Source of the DNA: Sphingopyxis sp. JAI108
GTDB taxonomy: Bacteria > Pseudomonadota > Alphaproteobacteria > Sphingomonadales > Sphingomonadaceae
Assembly (NCBI RefSeq): GCF_013410105.1
Contig: NZ_JACCCJ010000003.1
Span: 1 to 64,000, forward strand
Direction of reading: 5' to 3'
DNA: 64,000 bases
Made by a program: the position numbers and the translations under genes. Of this stretch, positions 16,191 to 25,792 are shown in pieces (position 1 is the stretch's first letter; the number at the start of each line of letters is the position of its first letter). Under the pieces are notes generated by a model. It searched no databases. It was not told the origin of the DNA and saw only the letters and a list, made by a program, of their open reading frames with translations.

Positions 16191-19100
16191 TCAGAATTTG
16201 ACGCTGAGGCCTGCGGTGATCCGGCGATCGGTCAGGCCCTGGAAGCAGAGCAGCGCCTTGTTGTTCACGCAATATTGGTTTTGGTCGCCGCGCAGCAGGT
16301 TGATGCCCTCGACGCCGACGTTGATATTTTCGGTGATGTCATAGTTGATGCTGGCGTTGAGCTGCCCCCTCGCGCCGTTGATCAGCGGCAGGCCAAAGAA
16401 GAAGGGGTCATTCGACACATAGCTTGACCGCCAAGTGTAGCGCAGGCGGGCATTGAGTCCGTATTTGTCGTAGAATAACGTCGCATTATAGGCGTATTTC
16501 GACAGGTTCGTGAGCGAGATCAGGTCCTGCGACCCCGGATATCCGAGCTGCGTGAACACCGTCCGCGGGCCGTCGGCGGTGCGATATTCGCGCGCCGACC
16601 CGCCCGCCTTCTGATAGGTGAAATTGCCGATGAAGCCGAAGCCCGAGGCGAAACCGAGCGTGTCTTCCCACGCCGACAGGTCGTGCTGGAAGGCGATTTC
16701 GACGCCGGTCTGCGTCGTCGTCCCGGGAACGTTGAACGTCGAACTGCGCGGCACGCAGATGCCGACGCCCTGGATCGGGTTGTTGATGTTACGGTTGGCG
16801 ATGGGGTTATAGATGCCGCCGTCGGGGCAGGACGGATCGATCGAGATGTTGAGATTGCCGTCGGCGTCGAGATTGGGCGCCGGGTCCTCTTGCCGCTGCG
16901 CGAATAAATTGGTGCGGCTTTTGTGGAAGAAACCGATGCTGATCAGGCTGGAGGGCGCGAAATAATATTCGCCTGAAAGGTCGAACGACCAAACCGCTTC
17001 GGGGACGAGGTCGGGGTTGCCGACCGCGACCGGCGTGTTGGCGCCGGTGCCGAAAGAAAAGGAAGTCGACAGCGTGTCGAAATTCGGGCGGCGAATGTCG
17101 CGCGCGATCCCGGCGCGGACGAGGAAGCGGTCGGCTGGCTCGATCACCAGGTTGAAGCGCGGCAGCAGGAAATTATACGAGCTTTTGGCGACGGTCTGCC
17201 CCGTGACTTCACCGTTAGCGATATTGTTGCCGGTCGAGGACAGGCTGGTGTGCAACCAGCGGACACCCGCATTGCCGCGCACCGGCATACCGGCGATTTC
17301 ACCCTCCATATTCGCCTGAAAATAGGCGGCGTTTGTCGTTTCCTTGATTTTGAAGAAACCCGAAAAGGATTCGGTCGGTGTCGTCAGCGGCGCGACCGGC
17401 GGTCCCTGGGTCGCGGCGGCGTTGCTCGCGTCGATCGCGGCGTTGAGCGATTCGAGAACTTTTGCCGGATCGTCGAATGCCAATCCGCCGTCGATCAGCA
17501 GGAAGTCGGAGAAATAGAGCCGGCGCCCGTCGGCCGCGTTGAAGTTGCTGGGCCCCGGGATCAATATGTCCGAAAACAGGTCGCCCGACGGCCGGTTCCA
17601 GGCGCTGGTCGTGTTGGTCAGGCTGACATTTCGCGAAAATTCGTTGTTTTCGGCCGACGTCCGGTTCCACCGATAGCCAAAGTCGATCGAAGTCACGAAG
17701 GGGTTGAGGTCGGTCGTGTCGTAGGAAAAGTCGAGGCGCGCCGCCCTTTCCTGATTGTCGGTCGAATTGGCGCCCTGCGCGACCTGCTGCAGCTGGTAGT
17801 TGGCGGGATCGAGCAGTTGCGCCGTGGTCGGGGCAAAGGGGCTCGCCTGATCGATGCCGAATTGCAGCGTGCCATCCCGCAGGTCGAATTCGAGCGGCAC
17901 GCCATTGTCGATGCTCTGCCCGATTTCCGGCTGCGGCCCGTTGGGGTTGATGAAATCGAGCGTCGTGGAGAAGTTGGGGAAGTCCGATTTCGAAGTCGAT
18001 AGCGACACTTCCGCGCGCATCCTGAGCTTGTCGGTGACTTGCCAGTCGCTGCCGAGGTCGAACACCCGGCTCTTGGTGACACGCGCGCCGGTGTCGCTCG
18101 ATGTCCGCATGTTCGGGTCGATCACCGTTCCGGTCGTGCCGCCGATGCCGATGGTGCCGGCTACGGTGGCATCGACGCTGCCGAGGTCAATAGGGCCGTC
18201 GGGTCCGTCGAGGGTGCCCCAATCGACCGTTTCGAATGCCGTATTGTCGGTCGCGTCAACGACCGACGGCGTCGCCGTTCCTGAAATCTGCACGCGATGG
18301 CTTTGCTGGCCGCGCGTCTGGTTGTTCAGCGTCGCGTCGAAATAGAATTTCAGGTCGTCGTTCGGCTTCCACTCGAGCGCCGCGGTGCCGTTGTAGGTTT
18401 CATATTCGTAATTCTCGAGTCCCTGCTGGAAGAACTGGATGCGCAGGAAGGGGAAGGCTTCGGCGCTCAAGCCCGAGCCTGGAAGGACGACGGCATCGCG
18501 GTCGACACGCGGCTTGAACGCGGCGACGTCCTGCCGCGCATAGCTTCCGCTCACCACGATGCCGATCTCGCCGATGCCGGTATCCCACCTGTTGCCGAGC
18601 GTCGCCGACAGGCGCGGCAGGGTCGATTTTGCGAGGTCGCTGTTTTCCATCTGCGCGCGCGCCGCGATCAGCGGTTCGTTGAGGTCCAGCGGGCGGATCG
18701 TCCGCAAGTTGATCGTGCCGCCGACCGATCCCTCGATCGTCTGCGCGGTTGGGACCTTGGTCACTTCGACCGAGGCGATCAGCGCCGCGGGCAGGTCTTC
18801 GAAACTGATGCCCGAGCGCCCGGCGCCCGATCCCACGGTCGACACGCCGTTGATTTCGGTGCGGTTCGCGTCGGTGCCGCGGATCTGCACCGCGTTACCG
18901 ACCCCGGCCTGCCGCGTGATCTGAACCCCGGTGACATTTTCCAGCACTTCGGCGAGGTTCTGGTCGGGCAGCTTGCCGATATCCTCGGCCTGGATGACCT
19001 CGACGATATTGTCGGAGGAGCGCTTTTCGCCCAGCGCAGTGGCAAGGGAGCTGCGGATGCCGGTGACGACGATCGCATCATCGCCCACCTCTTCGGCGTT

Positions 19101-19226
19101 CGCATCCTGTGCCGCCGTATCCTGCGCAAAGGCCGGGACGGCGAGAATCGCCATCGCCGTCGTCCCCAGCAGCGTTGCGAAATTGATGTTGCCGCGCGTT
19201 ACGCGCACGAGGCTGCCCCGAATCAT
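16191..19226 (-). CDS. TonB-dependent receptor of the alginate locus
   Basis: A 1011-residue outer-membrane TBDR. It has a signal peptide (ends near VPAFAQ), a TonB-box-like DDAIVVTGIRSS, a plug domain with DIGKLPDQNLAEVLENVTGV and the VGGTINLRT motif, then a 22-strand barrel ending AGLSVKF. The length and 'SSDNIVEV' plug style are typical of sphingomonad polysaccharide receptors. Start 19226 (MIRGSLV) has an AGGGAGAG ribosome site; the ATG at 19241 has none. It is divergent from the PL6 lyase gene, which makes uptake of alginate oligomers the likely role. The substrate is inferred from context. Confidence 0.88.
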   Translation of the reverse strand: MIRGSLVRVTRGNINFATLLGTTAMAILAVPAFAQDTAAQDANAEEVGDDAIVVTGIRSSLATALGEKRSSDNIVEVIQAEDIGKLPDQNLAEVLENVTGVQITRQAGVGNAVQIRGTDANRTEINGVSTVGSGAGRSGISFEDLPAALIASVEVTKVPTAQTIEGSVGGTINLRTIRPLDLNEPLIAARAQMENSDLAKSTLPRLSATLGNRWDTGIGEIGIVVSGSYARQDVAAFKPRVDRDAVVLPGSGLSAEAFPFLRIQFFQQGLENYEYETYNGTAALEWKPNDDLKFYFDATLNNQTRGQQSHRVQISGTATPSVVDATDNTAFETVDWGTLDGPDGPIDLGSVDATVAGTIGIGGTTGTVIDPNMRTSSDTGARVTKSRVFDLGSDWQVTDKLRMRAEVSLSTSKSDFPNFSTTLDFINPNGPQPEIGQSIDNGVPLEFDLRDGTLQFGIDQASPFAPTTAQLLDPANYQLQQVAQGANSTDNQERAARLDFSYDTTDLNPFVTSIDFGYRWNRTSAENNEFSRNVSLTNTTSAWNRPSGDLFSDILIPGPSNFNAADGRRLYFSDFLLIDGGLAFDDPAKVLESLNAAIDASNAAATQGPPVAPLTTPTESFSGFFKIKETTNAAYFQANMEGEIAGMPVRGNAGVRWLHTSLSSTGNNIANGEVTGQTVAKSSYNFLLPRFNLVIEPADRFLVRAGIARDIRRPNFDTLSTSFSFGTGANTPVAVGNPDLVPEAVWSFDLSGEYYFAPSSLISIGFFHKSRTNLFAQRQEDPAPNLDADGNLNISIDPSCPDGGIYNPIANRNINNPIQGVGICVPRSSTFNVPGTTTQTGVEIAFQHDLSAWEDTLGFASGFGFIGNFTYQKAGGSAREYRTADGPRTVFTQLGYPGSQDLISLTNLSKYAYNATLFYDKYGLNARLRYTWRSSYVSNDPFFFGLPLINGARGQLNASINYDITENINVGVEGINLLRGDQNQYCVNNKALLCFQGLTDRRITAGLSVKF

Positions 19227-19277
19227 CCCACTCTCCCTCATTGACTTATGTTTGGAGAGAAGCTCGTCGTGTCAGAC

Positions 19278-19320
19278 CAATATGTCAACCCAGATTCAGA
19301 CCGAACAAGGGTTGATATTG
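19278..19320. promoter_or_regulatory. inverted repeat in the divergent TBDR / PL6 promoter region
   Basis: CAATATGTCAACCC (19278-19291) and GGGTTGATATTG (19309-19320) are inverted copies differing by a 2-base insertion. The left arm read on the minus strand contains TTGACA, a perfect -35 hexamer for the TBDR gene. The right arm contains TTGATA on the plus strand for the lyase operon. The symmetry fits a pair of divergent promoters under shared control. Confidence 0.45.
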
Positions 19321-19335
19321 TCCTACCTCTTGTAT
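19318..19335. promoter_or_regulatory. candidate GntR operator TTGTC-N8-TGTAT (alginate site 1)
   Basis: TTGTC at 19318 and TGTAT at 19331 flank 8 bases. The same spaced pair occurs, inverted, before the second TBDR (26667-26684) and, with a 9-base spacer, before the GntR gene (29625-29643). Sites 1 and 3 also share TTGTCCTACCT. These are the three main intergenic regions of the locus, which points to one regulator, most simply the local FadR-type GntR protein. Confidence 0.5.
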
Positions 19336-19370
19336 AGTCCACTGATCAAGAATCATAAAAAGGGTGAGGC

Positions 19371-21587
19371 ATGGCGCAGATAAGGGCGGTTCTAACGGTA
19401 GCGATACTGGTCTCGGCGGCACATCCGGCGTTCGCCCGCGACATGCTGGTATCGGATCAGGCCCAGTTCAAAGCGGCGGTGAAAAAGGCGCAGCCGGGCG
19501 ACGCGATCATCCTCGCCGACGGCGAATGGCGCGATCTTCAGATGGTCTTTACGGGAACCGGCACCGCCGCGAAGCCGATCACGCTGACCGTGCAGACCAA
19601 GGGCAAGGTGCTCATCACCGGCCAGTCGAACCTGCGTCTCGGCGGCAAACATCTGCTCGTATCGGGGCTCGTCTTCAAAAATGGGGCCAGCCCGACCGGC
19701 GAGGTGATCAGCTTTCGCCGCGATTCGAAAACCCTCGCGAGCGACTCACGCGTCACCGAAACCGTCATCGACGGCTATAGCAAGGCCGATCGCCGCGCCG
19801 ACGATATCTGGGTCGCGCTCTACGGCACCGGCAACCGCGTCGACCATTCGCATTTCGAGGGCAAGACCAACGCCGGCGTGACGCTTGCGGTGATCCGCCG
19901 CGCGGGCGATCCGCTCGACAACCGCCACCGCATCGATCATAATTATTTCGGCCCGCGCCCGCCCTTGGGATCGAACGGCGGCGAGACGATCCGCATCGGC
20001 ACCAGCGAGGAATCGCTGTCCGACAGCTACACGATCGTCGAGCGCAACATCTTCGACCGCACCAGCGGCGAGGTCGAGATCGTCTCGGTCAAGTCGGGCG
20101 GCAACATCATCCGCGAAAATCTGGTGCTGGAGGCGCAGGGAGCGTTCGTTCTCCGCCACGGCAACGGTAACCTGGTCGAGCGCAACATTTTCCTCGGCAA
20201 GAGCGTGCCCGACACCGGCGGGGTGCGCGTGATCAATCGCGACCAGGTCGTCCGCGACAATTATTTCGAGGGGCTGGCGGGCGCCTCGTTCAAGAGCGCG
20301 ATCAGCGTGATGAACGGCGTGCCCAATTCGGTGATCAACCGCTATCATCAGGTCGCGAACGCGCGGATCGAGGGTAACAGCATCATCGACAGCGTGCGCA
20401 TCACCTTCGCTGCCGGCGCCGATGCCGAACGGTCGGCCGCGCCGACGGGCAGCAAGTTCGAGCGCAATCTGATCGTCGGCGCGAAAGGGCAGGACCCGTT
20501 CCGCGCCGAGGGCGAGATCGGCGGCATCGCGCTTGCCGGTAATGTCGAGGCGAAGGTTGCGAAACCGCTGCTCGGCGCCGGTGTCGAGCAGCGCGAGGTC
20601 AAGCTCGAACGCGCGGCGAACGGCTTGCTGTACCCGACTGACCCTGCGCTGGCCGCTGTTGGCGCGCCGCGCGACCTCAGGCCCGTGACGCGCGAGGAAG
20701 TTGGCGCGATATGGTATCGCGGCGACGCCCCCGAAGCGGCATTCGGCGCGGGCAGCACGCGGTCGCTCGCCGCGGGCGCCTCGCTCGCGCAGGCGGTCGC
20801 CGGTACCAAGGCGGGCGACACGCTGGCGCTTGCGACGGGCACCTATGAAGTCGCGGCGCCGCTTGCGCTCCGCCACCGGCTGACCATCGCCGGCGCCAAG
20901 GATGCGAAGCCGGTACTGCGCGTCGCGTCGAGCCTTGCTCGCATCGAAGGGGGCGGCGGGCTGCGTCTGGAAAATCTGGCGGTCGATGCAAGCGCCGCAG
21001 CGGGCGAGGGCGCACTTATTGCCGTCAGTTCGGGCGCTGCGCCCAATTACGGCATCGCGCTTGACGGCGTGTCGATGCGCGGTCCCGGCAAAGGCCGCCT
21101 CGACGGCATCGCCATGGCCCCCGGCACCTTCGCCGACGATGTGACCATCACGAACAGCGACTTCGCCGAAATGGGCGTCGTCGTCCTGGGCACCGGCGAG
21201 CAGGAACCGAAAGGCTGGTATCCGATGGAACGGCTGACGATCAGCGGCAGCCGCTTCGCGCGCGTTTCGATGGTTGCCGACCTCTTGCGCAAGGGCACCG
21301 ACGAAAGCACCTTCGGGCCTTGGTTCGCGATGACCGGATCGAGCGTCGCGGACACCGGCTCGAAAGGCGCTTCGCTGCGGATCTCGGGCGCCCAGCACGT
21401 CGACATTGCGCAGAATAATTTCGCCAAATCGGACGGAATGCTCGTCATCCATTCGGTCGGCGCGCCCGAGACGCGGATCGCGTCGAACGCCTTTGCCGCG
21501 ACCCCTGCGCCGCGCATCGAGGAACTGATGTGGAAAGGGCCGCCGCGTGGCCAGCTCACCGGCAATTTGGTGGAGGAGCGCCCGTGA
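19371..21587 (+). CDS. PL6-family alginate lyase
   Basis: A 738-residue secreted polysaccharide lyase with signal peptide MAQIRAVLTVAILVSAAHPAFA. The first 400 residues form the parallel beta-helix of family PL6 (chondroitinase B-like). Candidate catalytic residues are Lys241 in VEIVSVKSGGN and Arg262 in AFVLRHGNGN, spaced as in characterised PL6 enzymes, with NGGETIRIG lining the cleft. A second beta-helix region fills 440-738, as in the longer two-domain members. It cleaves alginate by beta-elimination in the periplasm or at the surface. It is the first gene of an operon; the PL17 GTG overlaps its stop codon. Confidence 0.9.
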   Translation: MAQIRAVLTVAILVSAAHPAFARDMLVSDQAQFKAAVKKAQPGDAIILADGEWRDLQMVFTGTGTAAKPITLTVQTKGKVLITGQSNLRLGGKHLLVSGLVFKNGASPTGEVISFRRDSKTLASDSRVTETVIDGYSKADRRADDIWVALYGTGNRVDHSHFEGKTNAGVTLAVIRRAGDPLDNRHRIDHNYFGPRPPLGSNGGETIRIGTSEESLSDSYTIVERNIFDRTSGEVEIVSVKSGGNIIRENLVLEAQGAFVLRHGNGNLVERNIFLGKSVPDTGGVRVINRDQVVRDNYFEGLAGASFKSAISVMNGVPNSVINRYHQVANARIEGNSIIDSVRITFAAGADAERSAAPTGSKFERNLIVGAKGQDPFRAEGEIGGIALAGNVEAKVAKPLLGAGVEQREVKLERAANGLLYPTDPALAAVGAPRDLRPVTREEVGAIWYRGDAPEAAFGAGSTRSLAAGASLAQAVAGTKAGDTLALATGTYEVAAPLALRHRLTIAGAKDAKPVLRVASSLARIEGGGGLRLENLAVDASAAAGEGALIAVSSGAAPNYGIALDGVSMRGPGKGRLDGIAMAPGTFADDVTITNSDFAEMGVVVLGTGEQEPKGWYPMERLTISGSRFARVSMVADLLRKGTDESTFGPWFAMTGSSVADTGSKGASLRISGAQHVDIAQNNFAKSDGMLVIHSVGAPETRIASNAFAATPAPRIEELMWKGPPRGQLTGNLVEERP

Positions 21588-23746
21588 CCCGCACCATCGC
21601 GATCCTGCTCGCCGCCGCGGCGCTGCCTGCGGTTCCCGCCGCGGCACAGACCCCGCCCGCCGCTTCGGCGCAGGCGTTCGCGCCGCTCTTCGCCGCCGAG
21701 GTCGATCGCGCACGGCGCGATGTCGATGCGTCGATCAAGGCAGGCATCAACGTGCCCGTGCCCAAGGACCCCGGCGGCGGGTTTACCCATGAACAGCATA
21801 AGCGCAATTATCGCACGATCTTCGAGGGCGGCCAGCTTTTCCGCCTGACCGGCGAGGCGCGCTACCGCGATCATGTCCGCGACTTGCTGCTCGCTTATGC
21901 CGATCTCTATCCGAAGCTCGGGCCGCATCCCGCAGCGTCGAACCAGGTTCCGGGCCGCCTGTTCTGGCAGAGCCTGAACGACAGCGTCTTCCTCGTGAAC
22001 GCGGTGCAGGGCTATGCCGAAATTCGCGATGCCTTGTCACCCGCCGACCGCAAGCGCATCGACGATCAGGTGATTCGCCCGATGGCGCGCTTCCTGTCCG
22101 ACGGCTCGCCCGAGGTGATCAACCGCATCCACAATCATGCGACCTGGGCGGCGGCTGGGGTGGGCCTGTCGGGTTATCTGCTCGGTGATCGCGATCTGGT
22201 CGACAAGGCGCTGCTCGGGCTCGACAAGAGCGGCAAGGCGGGCTTCCTGCGCCAGCTCGACCTGCTCTTCTCGCCCGACGGCTATTATGCCGAAGGGCCC
22301 TATTATCAGCGCTATGCGCTCCAGCCTTTCATCGTCTTCACGGCGGCGATCGCGGCGAATGATCCCGACCGCAAGATCTTCGAATACCGCGACGGCATCG
22401 TGCTCAAGGCGATCCGCACCGCGATCGACGTAACGCACGACGGCTATTTCCTGCCGATTAACGACGCGATGCCAGACAAGAGCCTGCGTACCGAGGAACT
22501 CTATCACGCGGTCGCGATCGCCTATGGCGCCACGAAGGATCCGGCCTTCCTGTCGATCGCCGACTGGCAGGGGCGCACGGTGCTGACGCCGGCGGGGCAG
22601 GCGATGGCGGCAGACCTTGCGGCGGGCAAGGCCAAGCCTTGGCCCTTCGGATCGCGGCTGCTCTCCGACGGTCCCGAGGGCAAGGGCGGCGCGCTCGTTC
22701 TCCTGCGCACCAAGGCCGACGCGACCGGTCCGCTGCTCGTCGCCAAGAATACGCTGCAGGGCATGGGGCACGGCCATTTCGACCGGCTGGGCTGGCTCTA
22801 TTATGACGAGACGGGCGCGGTCGTGACCGACTATGGCGCCGCGCGCTTCCTCAATGTCGAGGCGAAGCGGGGCGGGCGTTATCTCCCCGAAAACGACAGC
22901 TGGGCGAGCGCGACGATTGCGCACAACACGCTTGTTGTCGACGAGCAAAGCCACTTCGCAGGCGACTGGAAAGCTGGCGAAAAATCGGGGACGCGCCAGC
23001 TCGCGGCGTCGCTCGAAGGTCCCACCCGCTATGCGATCGGCGAGATCGACAGCGCGTACGAGGATGTCAAAATCCGCCGCGCTTTGCTGCTTGTCGAGGT
23101 CGATGGCCTCGCCAATCCCCTCGCGCTCGATATCCTCCGTGGAACTGGCAGCGGCAGGCATCGCTATGACCTGCCGCTGCATTTTTCGGGGCATATCATC
23201 GACAGCGACATCGCGCTCGACCGCAAACTCGCCGAACGGCCGGTGCTCGGAAAGGCGAACGGCTACCAGCATCTGTGGGTCGACGGCGAGGGCGCAAAGG
23301 CCGGCAAGGCGCGGCTGACGTGGAGGCAGGGCAGCCGCTTCTACAGCTATCATATGGCGCCGCCCGCGGGCGCGCGCTTCATCGTCGCGGAGAGTGGCGC
23401 CAACGATCCCGAATTCAATCTGCGCCGCGAGCCCGCGCTGATCCAGCGCGTCGACGGTGCCGAGGACGCGACCTTCGTCGGCCTGCTCGAACCGCACGGC
23501 GCCTATGACGCGTCGGCCGAGACCGTCGTCGCCAGCAGTTCGCGCGTGACGGGGCTCGACCATCGCCGCGCAAAGGGCGTCGATCTCGTCGTCGTCACGC
23601 TTGTCGATGGACGCCGCATTGCGGTCGCGGTCGCCAACGATGTCGCGCCCGACGCGCGGCACAGCGTCACCGTGGACGGCAGCACGCTGGCCTGGACCGG
23701 CCCCGTCGGCCGCCTCGACCTTGCCAAAACCGGAGCGAAGAAATGA
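21584..23746 (+). CDS. PL17-family oligoalginate lyase
   Basis: A 720-residue exported enzyme with signal peptide VTRTIAILLAAAALPAVPAAAQ. The alpha/alpha-toroid N-terminal half carries NHATWAAAGVG and the PL17 signature YYAEGPYYQRYALQPF, whose Tyr is the usual catalytic residue. The C-terminal heparinase II/III-like beta-sandwich begins near 380 (MGHGHFDRLGWLYYDE, then NDSWASATIAHNTLVVDEQSH). It degrades oligoalginates exolytically to unsaturated monouronate, which rearranges to DEH. The GTG at 21584 overlaps the preceding TGA and has GGAGGAG upstream; the open frame further upstream runs inside the PL6 gene without a signal peptide. Confidence 0.92.
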   Translation: MTRTIAILLAAAALPAVPAAAQTPPAASAQAFAPLFAAEVDRARRDVDASIKAGINVPVPKDPGGGFTHEQHKRNYRTIFEGGQLFRLTGEARYRDHVRDLLLAYADLYPKLGPHPAASNQVPGRLFWQSLNDSVFLVNAVQGYAEIRDALSPADRKRIDDQVIRPMARFLSDGSPEVINRIHNHATWAAAGVGLSGYLLGDRDLVDKALLGLDKSGKAGFLRQLDLLFSPDGYYAEGPYYQRYALQPFIVFTAAIAANDPDRKIFEYRDGIVLKAIRTAIDVTHDGYFLPINDAMPDKSLRTEELYHAVAIAYGATKDPAFLSIADWQGRTVLTPAGQAMAADLAAGKAKPWPFGSRLLSDGPEGKGGALVLLRTKADATGPLLVAKNTLQGMGHGHFDRLGWLYYDETGAVVTDYGAARFLNVEAKRGGRYLPENDSWASATIAHNTLVVDEQSHFAGDWKAGEKSGTRQLAASLEGPTRYAIGEIDSAYEDVKIRRALLLVEVDGLANPLALDILRGTGSGRHRYDLPLHFSGHIIDSDIALDRKLAERPVLGKANGYQHLWVDGEGAKAGKARLTWRQGSRFYSYHMAPPAGARFIVAESGANDPEFNLRREPALIQRVDGAEDATFVGLLEPHGAYDASAETVVASSSRVTGLDHRRAKGVDLVVVTLVDGRRIAVAVANDVAPDARHSVTVDGSTLAWTGPVGRLDLAKTGAKK

Positions 23747-25026
23747 GCAATATCAAGGGTCGCTTCCGCTGGTGCGTGATCGCGCTGATCGCCCTCGCGA
23801 CTGTCATCAACTATATCGACCGCAACGCGCTCGCGGTGATGTGGCCCGAAGTGTCGAAAGAAATCGGCGCCACCAAGGAAGATTATGCGCTGCTGGTGAC
23901 GATCTTCATGATTTTCTACGCCTTTGGCCAGTCGCTGTTCGGGCGCATCTTCGACGCGATCGGCACGCGGATGGGTTTCACCATCTCGATCGTCGTCTGG
24001 TCGCTGTCGATCGCAGCCCATGCGCTCGTCCGCTCGATGCCGCTGCTGATGGTGCTGCGCGCGACGCTCGGGGTCAGCGAGGCGGGCAACTGGCCTGGCG
24101 CGGCGAAGGCGAACGCTTTGTGGTTCCCGTCGCGCGAACGCGCGCTGGCGCAGGGCATTTTCAACGCCGGCGCCTCGCTCGGTGGCATTATTTCGGCGCC
24201 TTTGATCGCGCTGCTCTTCGTCCAGTTCGGGTGGCACGGCACCTTCCTGCTCATCGGCGTCCTCGGCTTCATCTGGCTCGTGCCCTGGCTCTGGTTCTAC
24301 AAGGCCGACCCCGAAAAGCACCCGGCGCTGAGCGAGGAGGAACGCGACTATATCCTGACCGGCCGCACCGAGGTGGGCCGTGACGACAGCCGTCGCGTGC
24401 CGCTCGGCGAACTGCTCCGCTACCGCCAGAGCTGGGGCGTCATCCTGTCGCGCTTCTTCCTCGATCCCGTCTGGTGGCTCTTCGTATCTTGGCTGCCGAT
24501 CTATCTCGCCGAAACCTTCGGCTTCGACGTCAAGCAGATCGGCCTGTTCGCCTGGGTGCCGTTTGTCGGCGCGATGCTGGGCAGCCTGTTCGGCGGCTGG
24601 TTCGCGGGCCGGATCATCAGCAGGGGCGGCGGGGTGCACAAGGCGCGGACGCTGACCATCGCGATCGGCTGCGCGATCATGCTGCCGTCGCTGCTCTTCA
24701 CCATCGGCGCGAGCGAGCCGCTTAACGCCGTGCTGCTGATCGCGTGCATCCTCTTCGGGTTCCAGATGGCGATCGGCAACATCCAGACGCTGCCGAGCGA
24801 CTATTTCGGCGGCGGCGCGGTCGGCAGCCTTGCCGGTATCAGCGGCACCGCCGCAGTTGCGGGGACGCTGATCACCACCTGGCTCGTCCCCGTACTCACC
24901 AAGACGAGCTACGCGCCGATCTTCGCGCTTGGCGCGGCGATCGTGCCGATCGCCTTCCTTTGCTTCTGGCTGATCGGCGGACGCGTCGAACCGGTCGTCA
25001 CTCCACCCACCAAAACCCAAGAATAA
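23743..25026 (+). CDS. MFS hexuronate/DEH transporter
   Basis: A 427-residue inner-membrane transporter of the major facilitator superfamily, anion:cation symporter (ExuT-like) branch. It has twelve hydrophobic helices, and typical signatures near the N-terminus are VINYIDRNALAVMWPE and, in helix 4-5, GVSEAGNWPGAAKA with SRERALAQGIFNAG. In this operon it should import DEH or other monouronates released by the two lyases. Its ATG overlaps the PL17 stop (ATGA), so translation is coupled. The substrate is inferred from context. Confidence 0.9.
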   Translation: MSNIKGRFRWCVIALIALATVINYIDRNALAVMWPEVSKEIGATKEDYALLVTIFMIFYAFGQSLFGRIFDAIGTRMGFTISIVVWSLSIAAHALVRSMPLLMVLRATLGVSEAGNWPGAAKANALWFPSRERALAQGIFNAGASLGGIISAPLIALLFVQFGWHGTFLLIGVLGFIWLVPWLWFYKADPEKHPALSEEERDYILTGRTEVGRDDSRRVPLGELLRYRQSWGVILSRFFLDPVWWLFVSWLPIYLAETFGFDVKQIGLFAWVPFVGAMLGSLFGGWFAGRIISRGGGVHKARTLTIAIGCAIMLPSLLFTIGASEPLNAVLLIACILFGFQMAIGNIQTLPSDYFGGGAVGSLAGISGTAAVAGTLITTWLVPVLTKTSYAPIFALGAAIVPIAFLCFWLIGGRVEPVVTPPTKTQE

Positions 25027-25039
25027 GGAACTGCATCAC

Positions 25040-25792
25040 ATGAATCTCCAGGGGAAAACCGCGCTCGTCACCGGCGGCGGCCGCGATATCGGCCGATCGG
25101 TTTCGATCGCCCTCGCGCGCGCCGGCGTCCGCGTCGCGATCAACTACAACAGCGGCCGCGACGCCGCCGAAGATACGCTGAAGGCGATCAAGGACGCAGG
25201 CGGGGATGCCTTTCTGATCCAGGCCGACGTCACCGACAGCGGCGCGGTCCGGACGATGCTCGAAGAGGTCGGTGTCGCGTTCAGCGGCCGCCTCGACATC
25301 CTCGTCAACCTCGCGGGCGGGATGATCGCGCGCAAGACTTTGAGCGAGATGGACGAGGCGTTCTTCGATGAGGTGATGACGCTCAACCTCAAATCGGCCT
25401 TCCTTGTGCTGCAGGCGGCGCAGCCGTTCCTCGGCGAAGGGTCGGCGGTCGTCAACGTGTCGTCGCTCGCGGGCCGCGATGGTGGCGGTCCCGGCGCGTC
25501 GGTCTATGCGACCGCAAAGGGCGCGCTGATGACTTACACGCGTTCGATGGCCAAAGAACTCGGGCCGCAGGGTATCCGCGTTAACGCGGTCTGTCCCGGC
25601 CTGATCGGCACCAGCTTCCACGACATCTTCTCGAAACCCGAAGGCCGCGCCGCGACCGCAGGCAACACCCCGCTGCGCCGCGAAGGCCACCCCGACGAGG
25701 TTGCCGATACGATCGTCTATCTCGCGTCGCCGGCCGCGAGTTTCCTTGCCGGTGTCTGCCTCGACGTCAACGGCGGGCTGGGCTTCTCCTGA
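25040..25792 (+). CDS. SDR-family oxidoreductase, probable DEH reductase
   Basis: A 250-residue classical short-chain dehydrogenase. It has the cofactor motif TGGGRDIG near 10-17, the NLAGG structural motif, a catalytic Ser in VNVSSLAGR, and Tyr156/Lys160 in VYATAKG. The sequence ends with the usual glycine-rich DVNGGLGFS. In sphingomonads DEH is reduced to 2-keto-3-deoxygluconate (KDG) by SDR enzymes, and its position between the uronate transporter and the KDG kinase block supports that role. Cofactor preference cannot be assigned with confidence. It lies 13 bases after the MFS gene. Confidence 0.82.
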   Translation: MNLQGKTALVTGGGRDIGRSVSIALARAGVRVAINYNSGRDAAEDTLKAIKDAGGDAFLIQADVTDSGAVRTMLEEVGVAFSGRLDILVNLAGGMIARKTLSEMDEAFFDEVMTLNLKSAFLVLQAAQPFLGEGSAVVNVSSLAGRDGGGPGASVYATAKGALMTYTRSMAKELGPQGIRVNAVCPGLIGTSFHDIFSKPEGRAATAGNTPLRREGHPDEVADTIVYLASPAASFLAGVCLDVNGGLGFS

